Origin: Parafrankia discariae
Lineage (GTDB): Bacteria > Actinomycetota > Actinomycetes > Frankiales > Frankiaceae
Direction: 5' to 3'
Assembly (NCBI RefSeq): GCF_000373365.1
Contig: NZ_KB891285.1
Coordinates: 124,001-188,000 of the forward strand
Length of the DNA: 64,000 nucleotides
The position numbers and the translations under genes were made by a program. Shown piece by piece: positions 27,897 through 36,367 of the stretch. How positions within the stretch are numbered: position 1 is the stretch's first letter; each line of letters starts with the position of its first letter. The notes below the pieces were generated by a model. The model was not told where the DNA came from and ran no database searches. It was given only the letters and a program-made list of their open reading frames with translations.

Positions 27897-28820
27897 TCAC
27901 CCGATGCGGGCCCCGCCCGGAACCTGGTAGACCGCGAACGGGGCCACGATGACCGGGCGGGCGACGTTGCGGACCGGTGTCCCGCCCGGTGTCCGCCCCG
28001 CCTCCTGGCCGTGGTGGGCATGGCCGTGGACGGCGAGCGCGGTGGCGGGCGCGTCGGCGGATCCCGTGCCCGTGCCGGAGCGCGCGGCTCGGCCCGCACC
28101 GGTGGTGCCGGTCGTGCCGGTCGTGCCGGTCGTGCCGGTCGTGCCGGTCGTGCCGGTCGAGTCTGTCGTGCTGGTTGTGCCTGTCGTGCTGACCGTGCCG
28201 GCCGTGCGCGCCGCGGTCGCTCCGTGCCCGGAACCGGCGCCACGCAGGGCTCCCGCCGCGCGTGAGCCGTCGATGGCGGCGCCGAGCAGGGAGCTGCCGA
28301 GGAACCGGTGCAACTCCGGCGCCTCGCCCGTCAGCGTCTCCCGTACCGGTGCGTAGTGGGTGAGCGCGACGCGGATGTCGGTGTCGAGGGAGGCGAGCGC
28401 GTCGCGCAGGTGGAAGGCGTCGGCCGCGGTGTCCTCGGGGGTGCGGCCGCCCGGCCCGCCGTCGGTGAGGTGGTTGTCGGCGAAACCCGTCACGCCGGCG
28501 ACCCCGAGTGGGCCGGCCGCCGTCCCGATCGTCGCCGCCGTTCCGTCGAGCACGATCACACCGGCGGCCCCGAGCATCGCGGCGACCCGCCGGCCCTCGC
28601 CGGCGTCGTGGTCGTGGTTCCCCAGCACCGCCACGACCGGCAGATCAAGCCCCCGGACGACCGTGCACAGCTCCGCCGCGGATTCCAGCTCGCCGTCGTT
28701 GGTCAGATCACCGGCGAGCAGCAGGACGTCGGCGACGATCGCCGCCCGCTGGTAGAGCGGCCGCAGCCGCAACGCGGATCCGGGAACGACATGGAGGTCG
28801 CCGACCGCCGCAACCCGCAT
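27897..28820 (-). CDS. Calcineurin-like metallophosphoesterase
   Basis: This is 307 residues with dinuclear-metal motifs GDLH (7-10), LLAGDLTNDG, VLGNHDHD and, at the C-terminal side, LAVHGHAHHG. The substrate is unknown; it could hydrolyse a phosphodiester or nucleotide. Between the conserved core and the GHAH motif lies an insertion of about 65 residues, much of it Thr-Gly-Thr repeats (about 205-240) encoded by a 9-bp tandem repeat. The insertion separates two metal-ligand motifs, so it must loop out of the fold. It is 51 bp downstream of holB and 88 bp upstream of the PSP1 gene, in one transcription unit. Confidence 0.85.
   Translation of the reverse strand: MRVAAVGDLHVVPGSALRLRPLYQRAAIVADVLLLAGDLTNDGELESAAELCTVVRGLDLPVVAVLGNHDHDAGEGRRVAAMLGAAGVIVLDGTAATIGTAAGPLGVAGVTGFADNHLTDGGPGGRTPEDTAADAFHLRDALASLDTDIRVALTHYAPVRETLTGEAPELHRFLGSSLLGAAIDGSRAAGALRGAGSGHGATAARTAGTVSTTGTTSTTDSTGTTGTTGTTGTTGTTGTTGAGRAARSGTGTGSADAPATALAVHGHAHHGQEAGRTPGGTPVRNVARPVIVAPFAVYQVPGGARIG
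28105..28203. repeat. 9-bp tandem repeat inside the metallophosphoesterase gene
   Basis: GTGCCGGTC is repeated six times without error at 28105-28158, followed by about five degenerate copies to 28203. The period of nine keeps the frame and encodes repeated Thr-Gly-Thr triplets on the minus strand. Confidence 0.9.
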
Positions 28821-28871
28821 GCCCGCCCTCTCCGCCGGTGACGCCCCTCGCCGGCCTCGTCGGACAGGCTC

Positions 28872-30131
28872 TCATGCGTCGCGCAGCGTGAGGGCAAGGG
28901 ACTCGGCGGCCAGCTGCGGCACCAGGCCCGGGTTGTCCGCCAGCGCCTGCCGTGTCGCCAGCACGGCCTCCCACCGGCGCAGCGTCTGCTCCGGGGTGGC
29001 CGTGGCGGCCAGCTGGGCGACGGCGTCGGCCTGGTCGGGGTGCACCGGGGTGACCCGCGCCCGCAGTTGTTGGACGAGGACGTCCCGGTACAGCCCGGCG
29101 AGATCCACCAGGGCCCGGTCGAGGGAGTCGAGAACGGTACGCCGGCCTCGGCTCTTCTGGGCCCGCTCCAGCTCCTTGAGCGCCCCGGCCGCGCCGCGGA
29201 CCTGGAGCGACTTCGGCTTGGCCCCCGCCTTGGCGCTGCGCGCGGACGTCGACCTGGTACCGGACGACGTCGCGCCGACACCCAGCGCCGTCTTCAGCGC
29301 CTCGGTCTCGACCTCGTCCCGCTCGGCGTTCGCGGCCTGCGCGTCGGCGTTCGCGGCGTCCACCAGGTCGGCGGCCGCGGCCAGGCAGTCGCCGACCCGT
29401 CGCAGCCGGGCGGGCAGGCGCAGCACCGACTCCCGCCGCGCGCGGGCCTGCGGGTCGACGGCCAGCCTGCGGGCCTGCCCGACATGCCCCTGGGACGCCT
29501 GCGCCAGCACGGCGGCGAGGTCCTCGGCCACTCCCTCCCGGATGAGGGCGCCGGCCACGTCCCGCGGGTCCGGCAGCCGCAGGGCGACCGACCGGCACCG
29601 GGAGCGGATGGTGGGCAGCACGTCGTCGAAGGATGGGGCGCACAGCAGGAACACCGCTCGGTCGGCCGGCTCCTCCAGCGCCTTGAGTAGTGCGTTCGCC
29701 GCCGAGTCGGTGAAGCGGTCGGCGTCCTCGACCAGCAGGATGCGCCATCTGCCCGCGCTCGGGGCGCTCGCGGCGTCCCTGATCAGGGCCCGGACGTCGC
29801 GCACTCCGATCGACAGCCCCTCCGGACGGACCGTGCGGAGGTCTGCCGCGGTGTCGGAGAGGACGGTGTGACAGCCCGGACACTGCCCGCAGCCCGGCGG
29901 AGTGTTCTCGCAGAGCAGGCCGGCGGCGAAGGCTCGGGCCGCCTCGGCGAGCCCGGAGCCGGCCGGGCCGGTGAACAGCCAGGAGTGGGTCATGCCCGCC
30001 CGGGCAGCGGCCAGCGCCCCACCCTCGGTGACCAACGCCGCCGCCGTGGCCGCGGCGGTCAGGGTGGCGACCACCGCGTCCTGCCCGACCAGGGTGTCCC
30101 AGACCGTCACGCCGCCATTGTCGTGCATCAC
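28872..30131 (-). CDS. holB: DNA polymerase III delta' subunit
   Basis: HolB is part of the clamp loader that places the beta clamp at primer ends. It is 419 residues. The AAA+ N-terminal domain has a P-loop-like SWLFTGPAGSGLAEAARAFA, where the usual GKT is replaced, as expected for the non-ATP-hydrolysing delta'. A zinc-binding segment, CENTPPGCGQCPGC, follows. Walker-B-like ILLVEDADRFTDSAANALLKALEEP and sensor-1 region RSRCRSVALRL are typical. A linker at about 275-310 is Ala/Lys-rich. The start is ATG at 30131, or GTG at 30110, which gives VTVWDTLVGQ. It lies 10 bp after the MFS-Tmk gene. Confidence 0.93.
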   Translation of the reverse strand: MMHDNGGVTVWDTLVGQDAVVATLTAAATAAALVTEGGALAAARAGMTHSWLFTGPAGSGLAEAARAFAAGLLCENTPPGCGQCPGCHTVLSDTAADLRTVRPEGLSIGVRDVRALIRDAASAPSAGRWRILLVEDADRFTDSAANALLKALEEPADRAVFLLCAPSFDDVLPTIRSRCRSVALRLPDPRDVAGALIREGVAEDLAAVLAQASQGHVGQARRLAVDPQARARRESVLRLPARLRRVGDCLAAAADLVDAANADAQAANAERDEVETEALKTALGVGATSSGTRSTSARSAKAGAKPKSLQVRGAAGALKELERAQKSRGRRTVLDSLDRALVDLAGLYRDVLVQQLRARVTPVHPDQADAVAQLAATATPEQTLRRWEAVLATRQALADNPGLVPQLAAESLALTLRDA

Positions 30132-30141
30132 GCTGAGCAGA

Positions 30142-32601
30142 TCACCCGCGCGTGCCGTCGCCGGCGGGCGCGGGGCGCAGCCGCCCGGCGATCACCGTGC
30201 GGATCTGCCGGTGAAGCTCCGGTGGGGGCAGCGTCGCGTCCAGGATGACGTGCCGGTCCGGATCCTCGTCCGCGAGCCTGCGGAAGTGCTCGCGGACCCG
30301 CCGGTGGTAGGCCACGGCGGTGGCCTCGCCGTCGCCGTCGCCGTCGGCGGCCCCGCCCTCCCGCCCGAGGTAGGGATCGCCCGCGCCCCGGACCAGTGCC
30401 TGTTCCGGTGGCAGGTCCAGCAGGATCGTCACGTCGGGCAGCAGCGAGTGGCTGGCCCACTGGGTCAGAACGGTCAGCTCGTCGCTGTCGATCCGCTGGC
30501 CGAGCGCCTGGCAGGCGATCGCGGAATCCACGTAACGGTCGGTGAGCACGATCGCGCCCCGGGCCAGTGCCGGTTCGATGACCCGGGCCACGTGCTCGGC
30601 GCGGTCGGCCGCGTCCAGCAGCAGCTCGGTCCGGGCGTGCAGCCGGTTGGCGGGGTCGTCGAGCAGCTCCCGCAGGCCCGCGCCGAAGGACGTCCCGTCG
30701 GTCTCGTAGGCCGGCACGACCTCGCGCCCGCTCGAGGCCAGCCAGCCGCGCAGCAGTTCCAGCTGGGTCGTCTTGCCGGCGCCCGCGGCGCCCTCGACCG
30801 TGATGAACAACCCGCCGTGCCGGCGGCGCCGGGCGCTGCCCGGCCGCCGCCCGCGCAGCGCGTTCCACAGCTCGGGCAGGACGGCTTCCCCGGCATGGTC
30901 GTCCATCTGGCGGTAGGAGAACAGGCCGACCGCCACGGCGAGCAGCCCGCCGGCGAGCAGGACGACGGTGACGCCGTCGGCCCGGACGTTGATGTCGCCC
31001 CAGAGGTGGACCTGATGCGAACCGATCACGCCGACGAGGGCCGGTGCGGCGGCGAGCACGACCAGCAGGTCAACCCGCACCAGCGACTGGACCAGGGCGA
31101 AGGTACGCCCGCGCAGCTCGTCGGCGACCTCGGCCTGCAACAGGGTGTAGCCGGTCACCCAGGCGACACCGGCGAGGGCACCGACGAACACGACCAGAAT
31201 GCAGGCGATCACCAGATTCGGGATGATCGCGACGACCACCAGCGTGATTCCCGCGGCGGTGACGCAGACGCCGAACAGGCGGGTGCGGCTGTAGTCCCCG
31301 AGCAGCTTCGGGCCGGCACCCATCCCGGCGGCGAGCCCGATGAACACCGCGCCGAACAGCACGCCGTAGGCCGAGTCGCCACCGCCGAGGATCTCGACGT
31401 AGAGCTTGCCGAGCGCCACCACACAGCCGGCGCCGGCGAAGCCGCCGAGGATTCCGACGACCAGCCCGCGCACGAGGCGGTCCTGGCCGACGAACTTCCA
31501 CCCCTCGGTGATCGAGGCGAAGAAGCCCGGCTCGGCGCTGTGCTCAGGCCGCTCCGCGCGACCGATCGAACGCAGGCCCCAGATGACGATCGCCGAGCCC
31601 AGGAAGGTGGCCGCGTTGAAGTACAGCGCGATGTCCAGGGAGGAGTCGCGGAAGAAGTGGATGGACGGGCCCAGGCCTCGGGACACGGTGGCGAGCAGCG
31701 TGAAGATCGCCGCGGCCAGCGGCGCCGTGCCGTAGGTCGTGATCAGGCTCAGGGTGTTGGCCGCCGCGAGCCGGTTCCGCGGGACCAGGTGCGGGATCGA
31801 GGCCTCCTTGGCCGGCGCCCACACCAGGCTCACGCACTCGACCAGGAAGGAGGCGATCAGCAGCCATCGGAGCGTTCCCACGATCGGGATGGACAGGAAC
31901 AGCCCGAATCGCATCACGTCGGTGACGACCATGGTCATCCGGCGGTCGAGACGGTCGGCGATCGCTCCGGCGAGCGGGCCCAGCACGAGCGCGGGGAGAA
32001 GACGGACGATCAGCAACGAGCTGATCGCGAACGCCTGCCCGGAGAAGCTCTCGGTGAGCTGGGTGACCAGGGCGGTGGTCGCCAGCAGGCCCATCCAGTC
32101 GCCCAGGCTGGACAGGCTGAGCTGGATCCACATCCGGCGGAACTCGGGAATCCGCAGGACCGCCCGAAGGTCGCCGTCCGAGCCGCCGGTGGTGTGCGCG
32201 CGCGGCGGCGGCGAGGGCACCGTCGTGACCGGATGCCGGCTCAGCGGCCGCCGGACCCGCATCCGTGGCGGACGCGGGGCCCGCCGACCGGGCGGCGGGC
32301 CGGTGCCTGACCGGCCGACTGCCCCGCCCGACGGGTCGACGCCCCCGCCCGACGGGTCGACGCCCCCGCCTGACAGGTCGACGCCCCCGCCCGACGGGTC
32401 GGTGACCGTGCCTGGCGGCTCAGCGCCTGGGGGGTCAGCCTCCGGTGGGTCGAGGCTAGGCAGGGCTCCGCTCGGCAGGTGACCGCCCACCGGGTCGGTG
32501 TTGACCGCGGGCGCCACCGCGGACTCCCGTGGAGCCGCCCGGGTGGCCCGCCGCGGTGTCTGATCCAGTTTGCCGTGGCTCTCGCCGACGGGCAGATCCA
32601 T
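30142..32601 (-). CDS. tmk: MFS transporter fused to thymidylate kinase
   Basis: This is 819 residues. Residues 1-145 are disordered and contain a seven-residue repeat (DPSGGGV, DLSGGGV). Residues about 150-595 form a major-facilitator transporter with about 12 helices, including SLSSLGDWMGLLATTALV and GPLAGAIADRLDRRMTM. Residues about 615-819 are thymidylate kinase: P-loop TVEGAAGAGKTTQLELL, DRY motif VLTDRYVDSAIACQALG and a LID-like region with PYLGREGG. It phosphorylates dTMP to dTDP; the transporter substrate is unknown. MFS-Tmk fusions are widespread in actinobacteria. Its ATG shares one base with the topA stop (TGATG at 32599-32603), which supports the long N-terminus. Confidence 0.92.
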   Translation of the reverse strand: MDLPVGESHGKLDQTPRRATRAAPRESAVAPAVNTDPVGGHLPSGALPSLDPPEADPPGAEPPGTVTDPSGGGVDLSGGGVDPSGGGVDPSGGAVGRSGTGPPPGRRAPRPPRMRVRRPLSRHPVTTVPSPPPRAHTTGGSDGDLRAVLRIPEFRRMWIQLSLSSLGDWMGLLATTALVTQLTESFSGQAFAISSLLIVRLLPALVLGPLAGAIADRLDRRMTMVVTDVMRFGLFLSIPIVGTLRWLLIASFLVECVSLVWAPAKEASIPHLVPRNRLAAANTLSLITTYGTAPLAAAIFTLLATVSRGLGPSIHFFRDSSLDIALYFNAATFLGSAIVIWGLRSIGRAERPEHSAEPGFFASITEGWKFVGQDRLVRGLVVGILGGFAGAGCVVALGKLYVEILGGGDSAYGVLFGAVFIGLAAGMGAGPKLLGDYSRTRLFGVCVTAAGITLVVVAIIPNLVIACILVVFVGALAGVAWVTGYTLLQAEVADELRGRTFALVQSLVRVDLLVVLAAAPALVGVIGSHQVHLWGDINVRADGVTVVLLAGGLLAVAVGLFSYRQMDDHAGEAVLPELWNALRGRRPGSARRRRHGGLFITVEGAAGAGKTTQLELLRGWLASSGREVVPAYETDGTSFGAGLRELLDDPANRLHARTELLLDAADRAEHVARVIEPALARGAIVLTDRYVDSAIACQALGQRIDSDELTVLTQWASHSLLPDVTILLDLPPEQALVRGAGDPYLGREGGAADGDGDGEATAVAYHRRVREHFRRLADEDPDRHVILDATLPPPELHRQIRTVIAGRLRPAPAGDGTRG

Positions 32602-35600
32602 CAGCTCGACCGGTGCGAGCCACCGGACGCGGTTCCGGTGGTGCTGTCCGTGCCGGGTGTGTCACCCGTGGTGGTACCGGCGGCGCCGGTCGCCCCGGCA
32701 CCGGTGGCGGCCTTCGACGCGCGGGAGCCGGCCTTCGCCGTGCTGCCCGCCGCCTTGGCCTTCGTGGTGGTTTTCGCGGCCGTGCGGGGCTTGGCCGCGG
32801 TCTTCGCGGGAGCCTTGGCCGTGGTCTTCGTGGTCCGGCGCGGGGTGGTCGTGCCGCGGGCCCGGCGGTCCGCGAGGAGCTCGGCGGCGCGTTCGACCGT
32901 GATGGTCTCGACCGCGTCGCCCTTGCGCAGGCTGGCGTTGGTCTCGCCGTCGGTCACGTACGGGCCGAACCGGCCCTCGCGCAGGACCATCGGCCGCTCG
33001 GTGGCGGGGTCGGGCCCGAGCTCACGCAGCGGCGGCGTCTGCGCCGCCTGGCGCCGGCCGCGGGCCTTCGGCTGCGCGAGCAGTGCGAGGGCCTCCTCCA
33101 GCGTCACCGTGAACAACTGGTCCTCGGACTCCAGCGAACGGCTGTCGGTGCCCCGCTTCACATACGGGCCGTACCGCCCGTTCTGGGCGGTGACCTCCGC
33201 GCCTTCCGCGTCGGTGCCGAGGACCCGGGGGAGGGTCAGCAGCCGCAGCGCGTCCTCGAGAGTCACCGTCTCCAGTGACATGGTGCGCAGCAGGCTCGCG
33301 GTCTGCGGCGGCTCGCCGTCGGTCGTGACATACGGGCCGTAGCGGCCGGCCTTCGCGGTGATCGACGCGCCCGTCTTCGGGTCCGTGCCGAGCAGGCGGT
33401 CGCCGCTGGGCGCGGCCAGCAGCTCGAGCGCGCGCTCCACGGTCAGCTCGTCGGGGGCGACCTCGTCCGGGACGCTGGCCCGCCCGTCGGCGTGCTGGAC
33501 ATAGGGCCCGTATCGGCCGACCCGCACGACGACCGGCTCGCCGTCATCCGCCTTGCCCAGCGGGATGGAGTTGACCTCGCGGGCGTCGATCTCGCCGAGT
33601 CGCTCGCCGACCAGGTGCTTGAGCCCCTCGACCGCGGCGGAACCGCCGGTGTCGGTCGTGTCCGGCAGACCGAAGTAGAACCCGGTGAGCCAGTCCGTGG
33701 ACGCGGCCGTACCGGCGGCGATCGCGTCGAGGTCGTCCTCCATGGAGGCCGTGAACTGGTAGTCGACGAGCCGGGTGAAGTGGTCCTCCAGCAGCCCGAC
33801 CACCGCGAACGCGACGAAGCTCGGGACCAGCGCGGACCCCTTCTTCCACACGTAGCCGCGGTCCTGGATCGTGCCGATGATCGACGCGTAGGTTGACGGC
33901 CGGCCAATCCCGAGCTCTTCCAGCGTCTTGACCAGGCTGGCCTCGGTGAACCGCGGCGGCGGGCTGGTCGTGTGACCACGCGGGGTGAGCGTGCGGGTGG
34001 CCAGCGGGTCGCCCCGCCGGACGTCGGGCAGCCGCCGCTCGCGGTCCTCGAGCTCGGCGTCCGGGTCGTCGGCGCCCTCGACGTAGGCGCGCAGGAACCC
34101 GGGGAAGGTGATCACCTTGCCTGACGCGGAGAACTCCGCGTCCTCACCGGAGCTGGAGGTCGCGCCCAGGCGGATGGTGGCGCTGGTGCCGCGCGCGTCG
34201 GCCATCTGGCTGGCGACCGTGCGCTGCCAGATCAGCTCGTACAGGCGGAACGAGTCGCCGTCGAGCTCCGAGCGCACCTCGCCCGGGGTCCGGAAGTGAT
34301 CCCCGGCGGGCCGGATCGCCTCGTGGGCTTCCTGGGCGTTCTTGACCTTCTTGGCGTAGGTGCGGGGCCGGTCCGGGACGTACTCGGCGCCGTAGAGGGT
34401 GCGGGCCTGGTCGCGGGCGGCGACCAGGGCGGTCTCGGACAGGTTCGTCGAGTCCGTCCGCATGTAGGTGATGTAGCCGTTCTCGTAGAGGCGCTGCGCG
34501 ACCTGCATCGTGCGCTGGCTGGAGAACCGCAGCTTGCGGCCGGCCTCCTGCTGGAGCGTGGAGGTCATGAACGGCGGGTAGGGCGAGCGCCGGTACGGCT
34601 TGGTCTCGACCGAGCGCACCGCGAACGCGGCGCCGGTGAGCCGGCCGGCCAGCGCGCGGGCGCCGGCCTCGTCGAGCAGCGCGACCCCGTCGGACGTCAG
34701 CTCGCCGGTCGGGGCGAAGTCACGGCCGCTGGCCAGGCGTCGCCCGTCCAGGGCGACGAGGGTCGCCGGGAGCGGGGTCGTGTCCAGGGCGGCTCCGTCG
34801 TGCGCGACGGTCTGCTGGAAGACACCCTCGATGTTCCAGTACTCCGCGGTGCGGAACCGCATCCGCGCCCGTTCCCGCTCGACGAGGACGCGGGTCGCCA
34901 CGCTCTGGACCCGCCCCGCCGAGAGCTTGGGCATGACCTTCTTCCACAGCACGGGGGAGACCTCGTAGCCGTAGAGCCGGTCCAGGATCCGCCGGGTCTC
35001 CTGCGCGTTGACCAGGTTCTCGTTGATCTCCCGCGGGCTGTCGACCGCACGCTGGATCGCCTGCGGGGTGATCTCGTGGAAGACCATCCGCTTGACCGGG
35101 ACGGTCGGCTTCAGGGTCTGCAGGAGGTGCCAGGCGATCGCCTCGCCCTCCCGGTCCTCGTCTGTCGCCAGGTAGAGCTCGCTGGCGTCCTTGACGAGTG
35201 ACTTGAGCTTGCTGACCTGGACCTTCTTATCCGGGCTGACGACGTAGAGGGGCTCGAAGCCGTTGTCGACGTCGACCCCGAGCCGGGCCCACGGCTTGCC
35301 CTTGTGCGCGGGCGGCACGTCGGCGGCGCTGCGCGGCAGGTCGCGGATGTGGCCGATGCTCGACTCCACCTGCCACCCCGGACCCAGGTAGCCCGCGATC
35401 GTCTTCGCCTTGGCCGGCGACTCCACGATCACCAGACGGGTCCCGTTCCCGTTCGCGGCGGCCCGCGCCGGGCGTCGCCCGCCCGGGGCGCGCGCGACGG
35501 TACGCCCTCCGGTGGCGTCGGGCGCGACCGTCTCGGTCGCCTCGGCCTCGGCCGCCATGGAGCTCGCTGCCGGGGCGTCGGCTACCGGGGCGTCGGCCGC

Positions 35601-35693
35601 CGGGGCGCTCGCTGCCGCGGGCCTGGCGGGCTCGGCGACCGGCGTGGGCGACCCCGCGGTCGTCCGGCTCGTCGAATTCGTGCGCGGTGGCAC
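32601..35693 (-). CDS. topA: DNA topoisomerase I
   Basis: TopA relaxes negatively supercoiled DNA. It is 1030 residues. A 90-residue Ala-rich N-terminal extension precedes the TOPRIM domain (LVIVESPAKAKTIAGYLG, then LYLATDEDREGEAIAWHL). The catalytic tyrosine lies in YITYMRTDSTNLS. Then come LGIGRPSTYASIIGTIQDRGYV and four C-terminal repeats of the type GRYGPYV, typical of actinobacterial TopA, which lacks zinc fingers. A final 85-residue Lys/Ala/Thr-rich tail (TTKTTAKAPAKTAAK) is a DNA-binding tail that supports processivity in Streptomyces and mycobacteria. GTG at 35693 has GAGGAGAGAA just upstream. It is the first gene of the topA-tmk-holB cluster. Confidence 0.96.
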   Translation of the reverse strand: MPPRTNSTSRTTAGSPTPVAEPARPAAASAPAADAPVADAPAASSMAAEAEATETVAPDATGGRTVARAPGGRRPARAAANGNGTRLVIVESPAKAKTIAGYLGPGWQVESSIGHIRDLPRSAADVPPAHKGKPWARLGVDVDNGFEPLYVVSPDKKVQVSKLKSLVKDASELYLATDEDREGEAIAWHLLQTLKPTVPVKRMVFHEITPQAIQRAVDSPREINENLVNAQETRRILDRLYGYEVSPVLWKKVMPKLSAGRVQSVATRVLVERERARMRFRTAEYWNIEGVFQQTVAHDGAALDTTPLPATLVALDGRRLASGRDFAPTGELTSDGVALLDEAGARALAGRLTGAAFAVRSVETKPYRRSPYPPFMTSTLQQEAGRKLRFSSQRTMQVAQRLYENGYITYMRTDSTNLSETALVAARDQARTLYGAEYVPDRPRTYAKKVKNAQEAHEAIRPAGDHFRTPGEVRSELDGDSFRLYELIWQRTVASQMADARGTSATIRLGATSSSGEDAEFSASGKVITFPGFLRAYVEGADDPDAELEDRERRLPDVRRGDPLATRTLTPRGHTTSPPPRFTEASLVKTLEELGIGRPSTYASIIGTIQDRGYVWKKGSALVPSFVAFAVVGLLEDHFTRLVDYQFTASMEDDLDAIAAGTAASTDWLTGFYFGLPDTTDTGGSAAVEGLKHLVGERLGEIDAREVNSIPLGKADDGEPVVVRVGRYGPYVQHADGRASVPDEVAPDELTVERALELLAAPSGDRLLGTDPKTGASITAKAGRYGPYVTTDGEPPQTASLLRTMSLETVTLEDALRLLTLPRVLGTDAEGAEVTAQNGRYGPYVKRGTDSRSLESEDQLFTVTLEEALALLAQPKARGRRQAAQTPPLRELGPDPATERPMVLREGRFGPYVTDGETNASLRKGDAVETITVERAAELLADRRARGTTTPRRTTKTTAKAPAKTAAKPRTAAKTTTKAKAAGSTAKAGSRASKAATGAGATGAAGTTTGDTPGTDSTTGTASGGSHRSS

Positions 35694-36118
35694 TTCTCTC
35701 CTCGTTACGGCGTGCTGCTCCGGTGGACCGCCCGGGACGTCAGTGCCGCCCGGGTGATCCTCGTGTGATCTACCTCTGTCAGTTGCTCCAATGCCCGCCC
35801 GGGGCCGTTGTCGACGCGCCGGTGATCCCCGCTCCATGGGCGTGGACACGGGGCCCGGCGCGACCGGACATCTCCCGCTGCCGGAATCGGCCGCAGGGAG
35901 CACCGTACGCCGGTGTGTGGCCGGAGGGCTCCCCCCGTCCGCCGTCGCGGGCCGCGCGGGCACTCCCTCCACGGTCGCGCCGGCAGGCATCCGCACCATC
36001 GTGCCGCCGTCCACGCCGGGCGGTCCAGCGCCCGGCGATCGGGTGCCGCCGGGCGCCGACCGATCATCGTTCGGCCCCCGGGGTGCCCGGCGGACCGCCG
36101 GTCCCGGCGAGCGCGAAC
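35694..36118. other. Intergenic region upstream of topA
   Basis: This holds the topA promoter region. Open frames exist on both strands but give Arg/Pro-rich sequence without family character, so I see no gene. Confidence 0.45.
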
Positions 36119-36155
36119 GGGGCCGCATCCCGCCTACCAGGCGGGATGCGGCCCC
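36119..36155 (-). terminator. Strong hairpin terminator downstream of hppA
   Basis: A perfect 16-bp inverted repeat (36119-36134 with 36140-36155, loop TACCA) lies 213 bp after the hppA stop and separates it from topA on the same strand. Confidence 0.75.
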
Positions 36156-36367
36156 GCGTCGTGTCCCGGGCGAAGCGTCGACCGGCCGCGCGTGGCCGCG
36201 CGGGCGGTCGTCCACCAGGCCTCGACATGGCCCCGACGGTGATCCGGACGGCTTCGTCCGGAGCCGGGGGGTCCGACCGGAGATCGTCGGGACGGATCCG
36301 CTGCGGGACACCGTCAGATCACGCGGACGGTGCGCCGGTTACGTGCCGACAGTGCCGGATCTCGTCG

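Noticed and set aside
28105-28203. Regular repeats considered as a CRISPR array
   Set aside because: The unit is only nine bases with no spacers and lies in frame in a gene.
29902-32310. An 802-codon open frame on the plus strand
   Set aside because: It is antisense to the MFS-Tmk and holB genes and is Asp/Gly/Gln-rich without family signatures.
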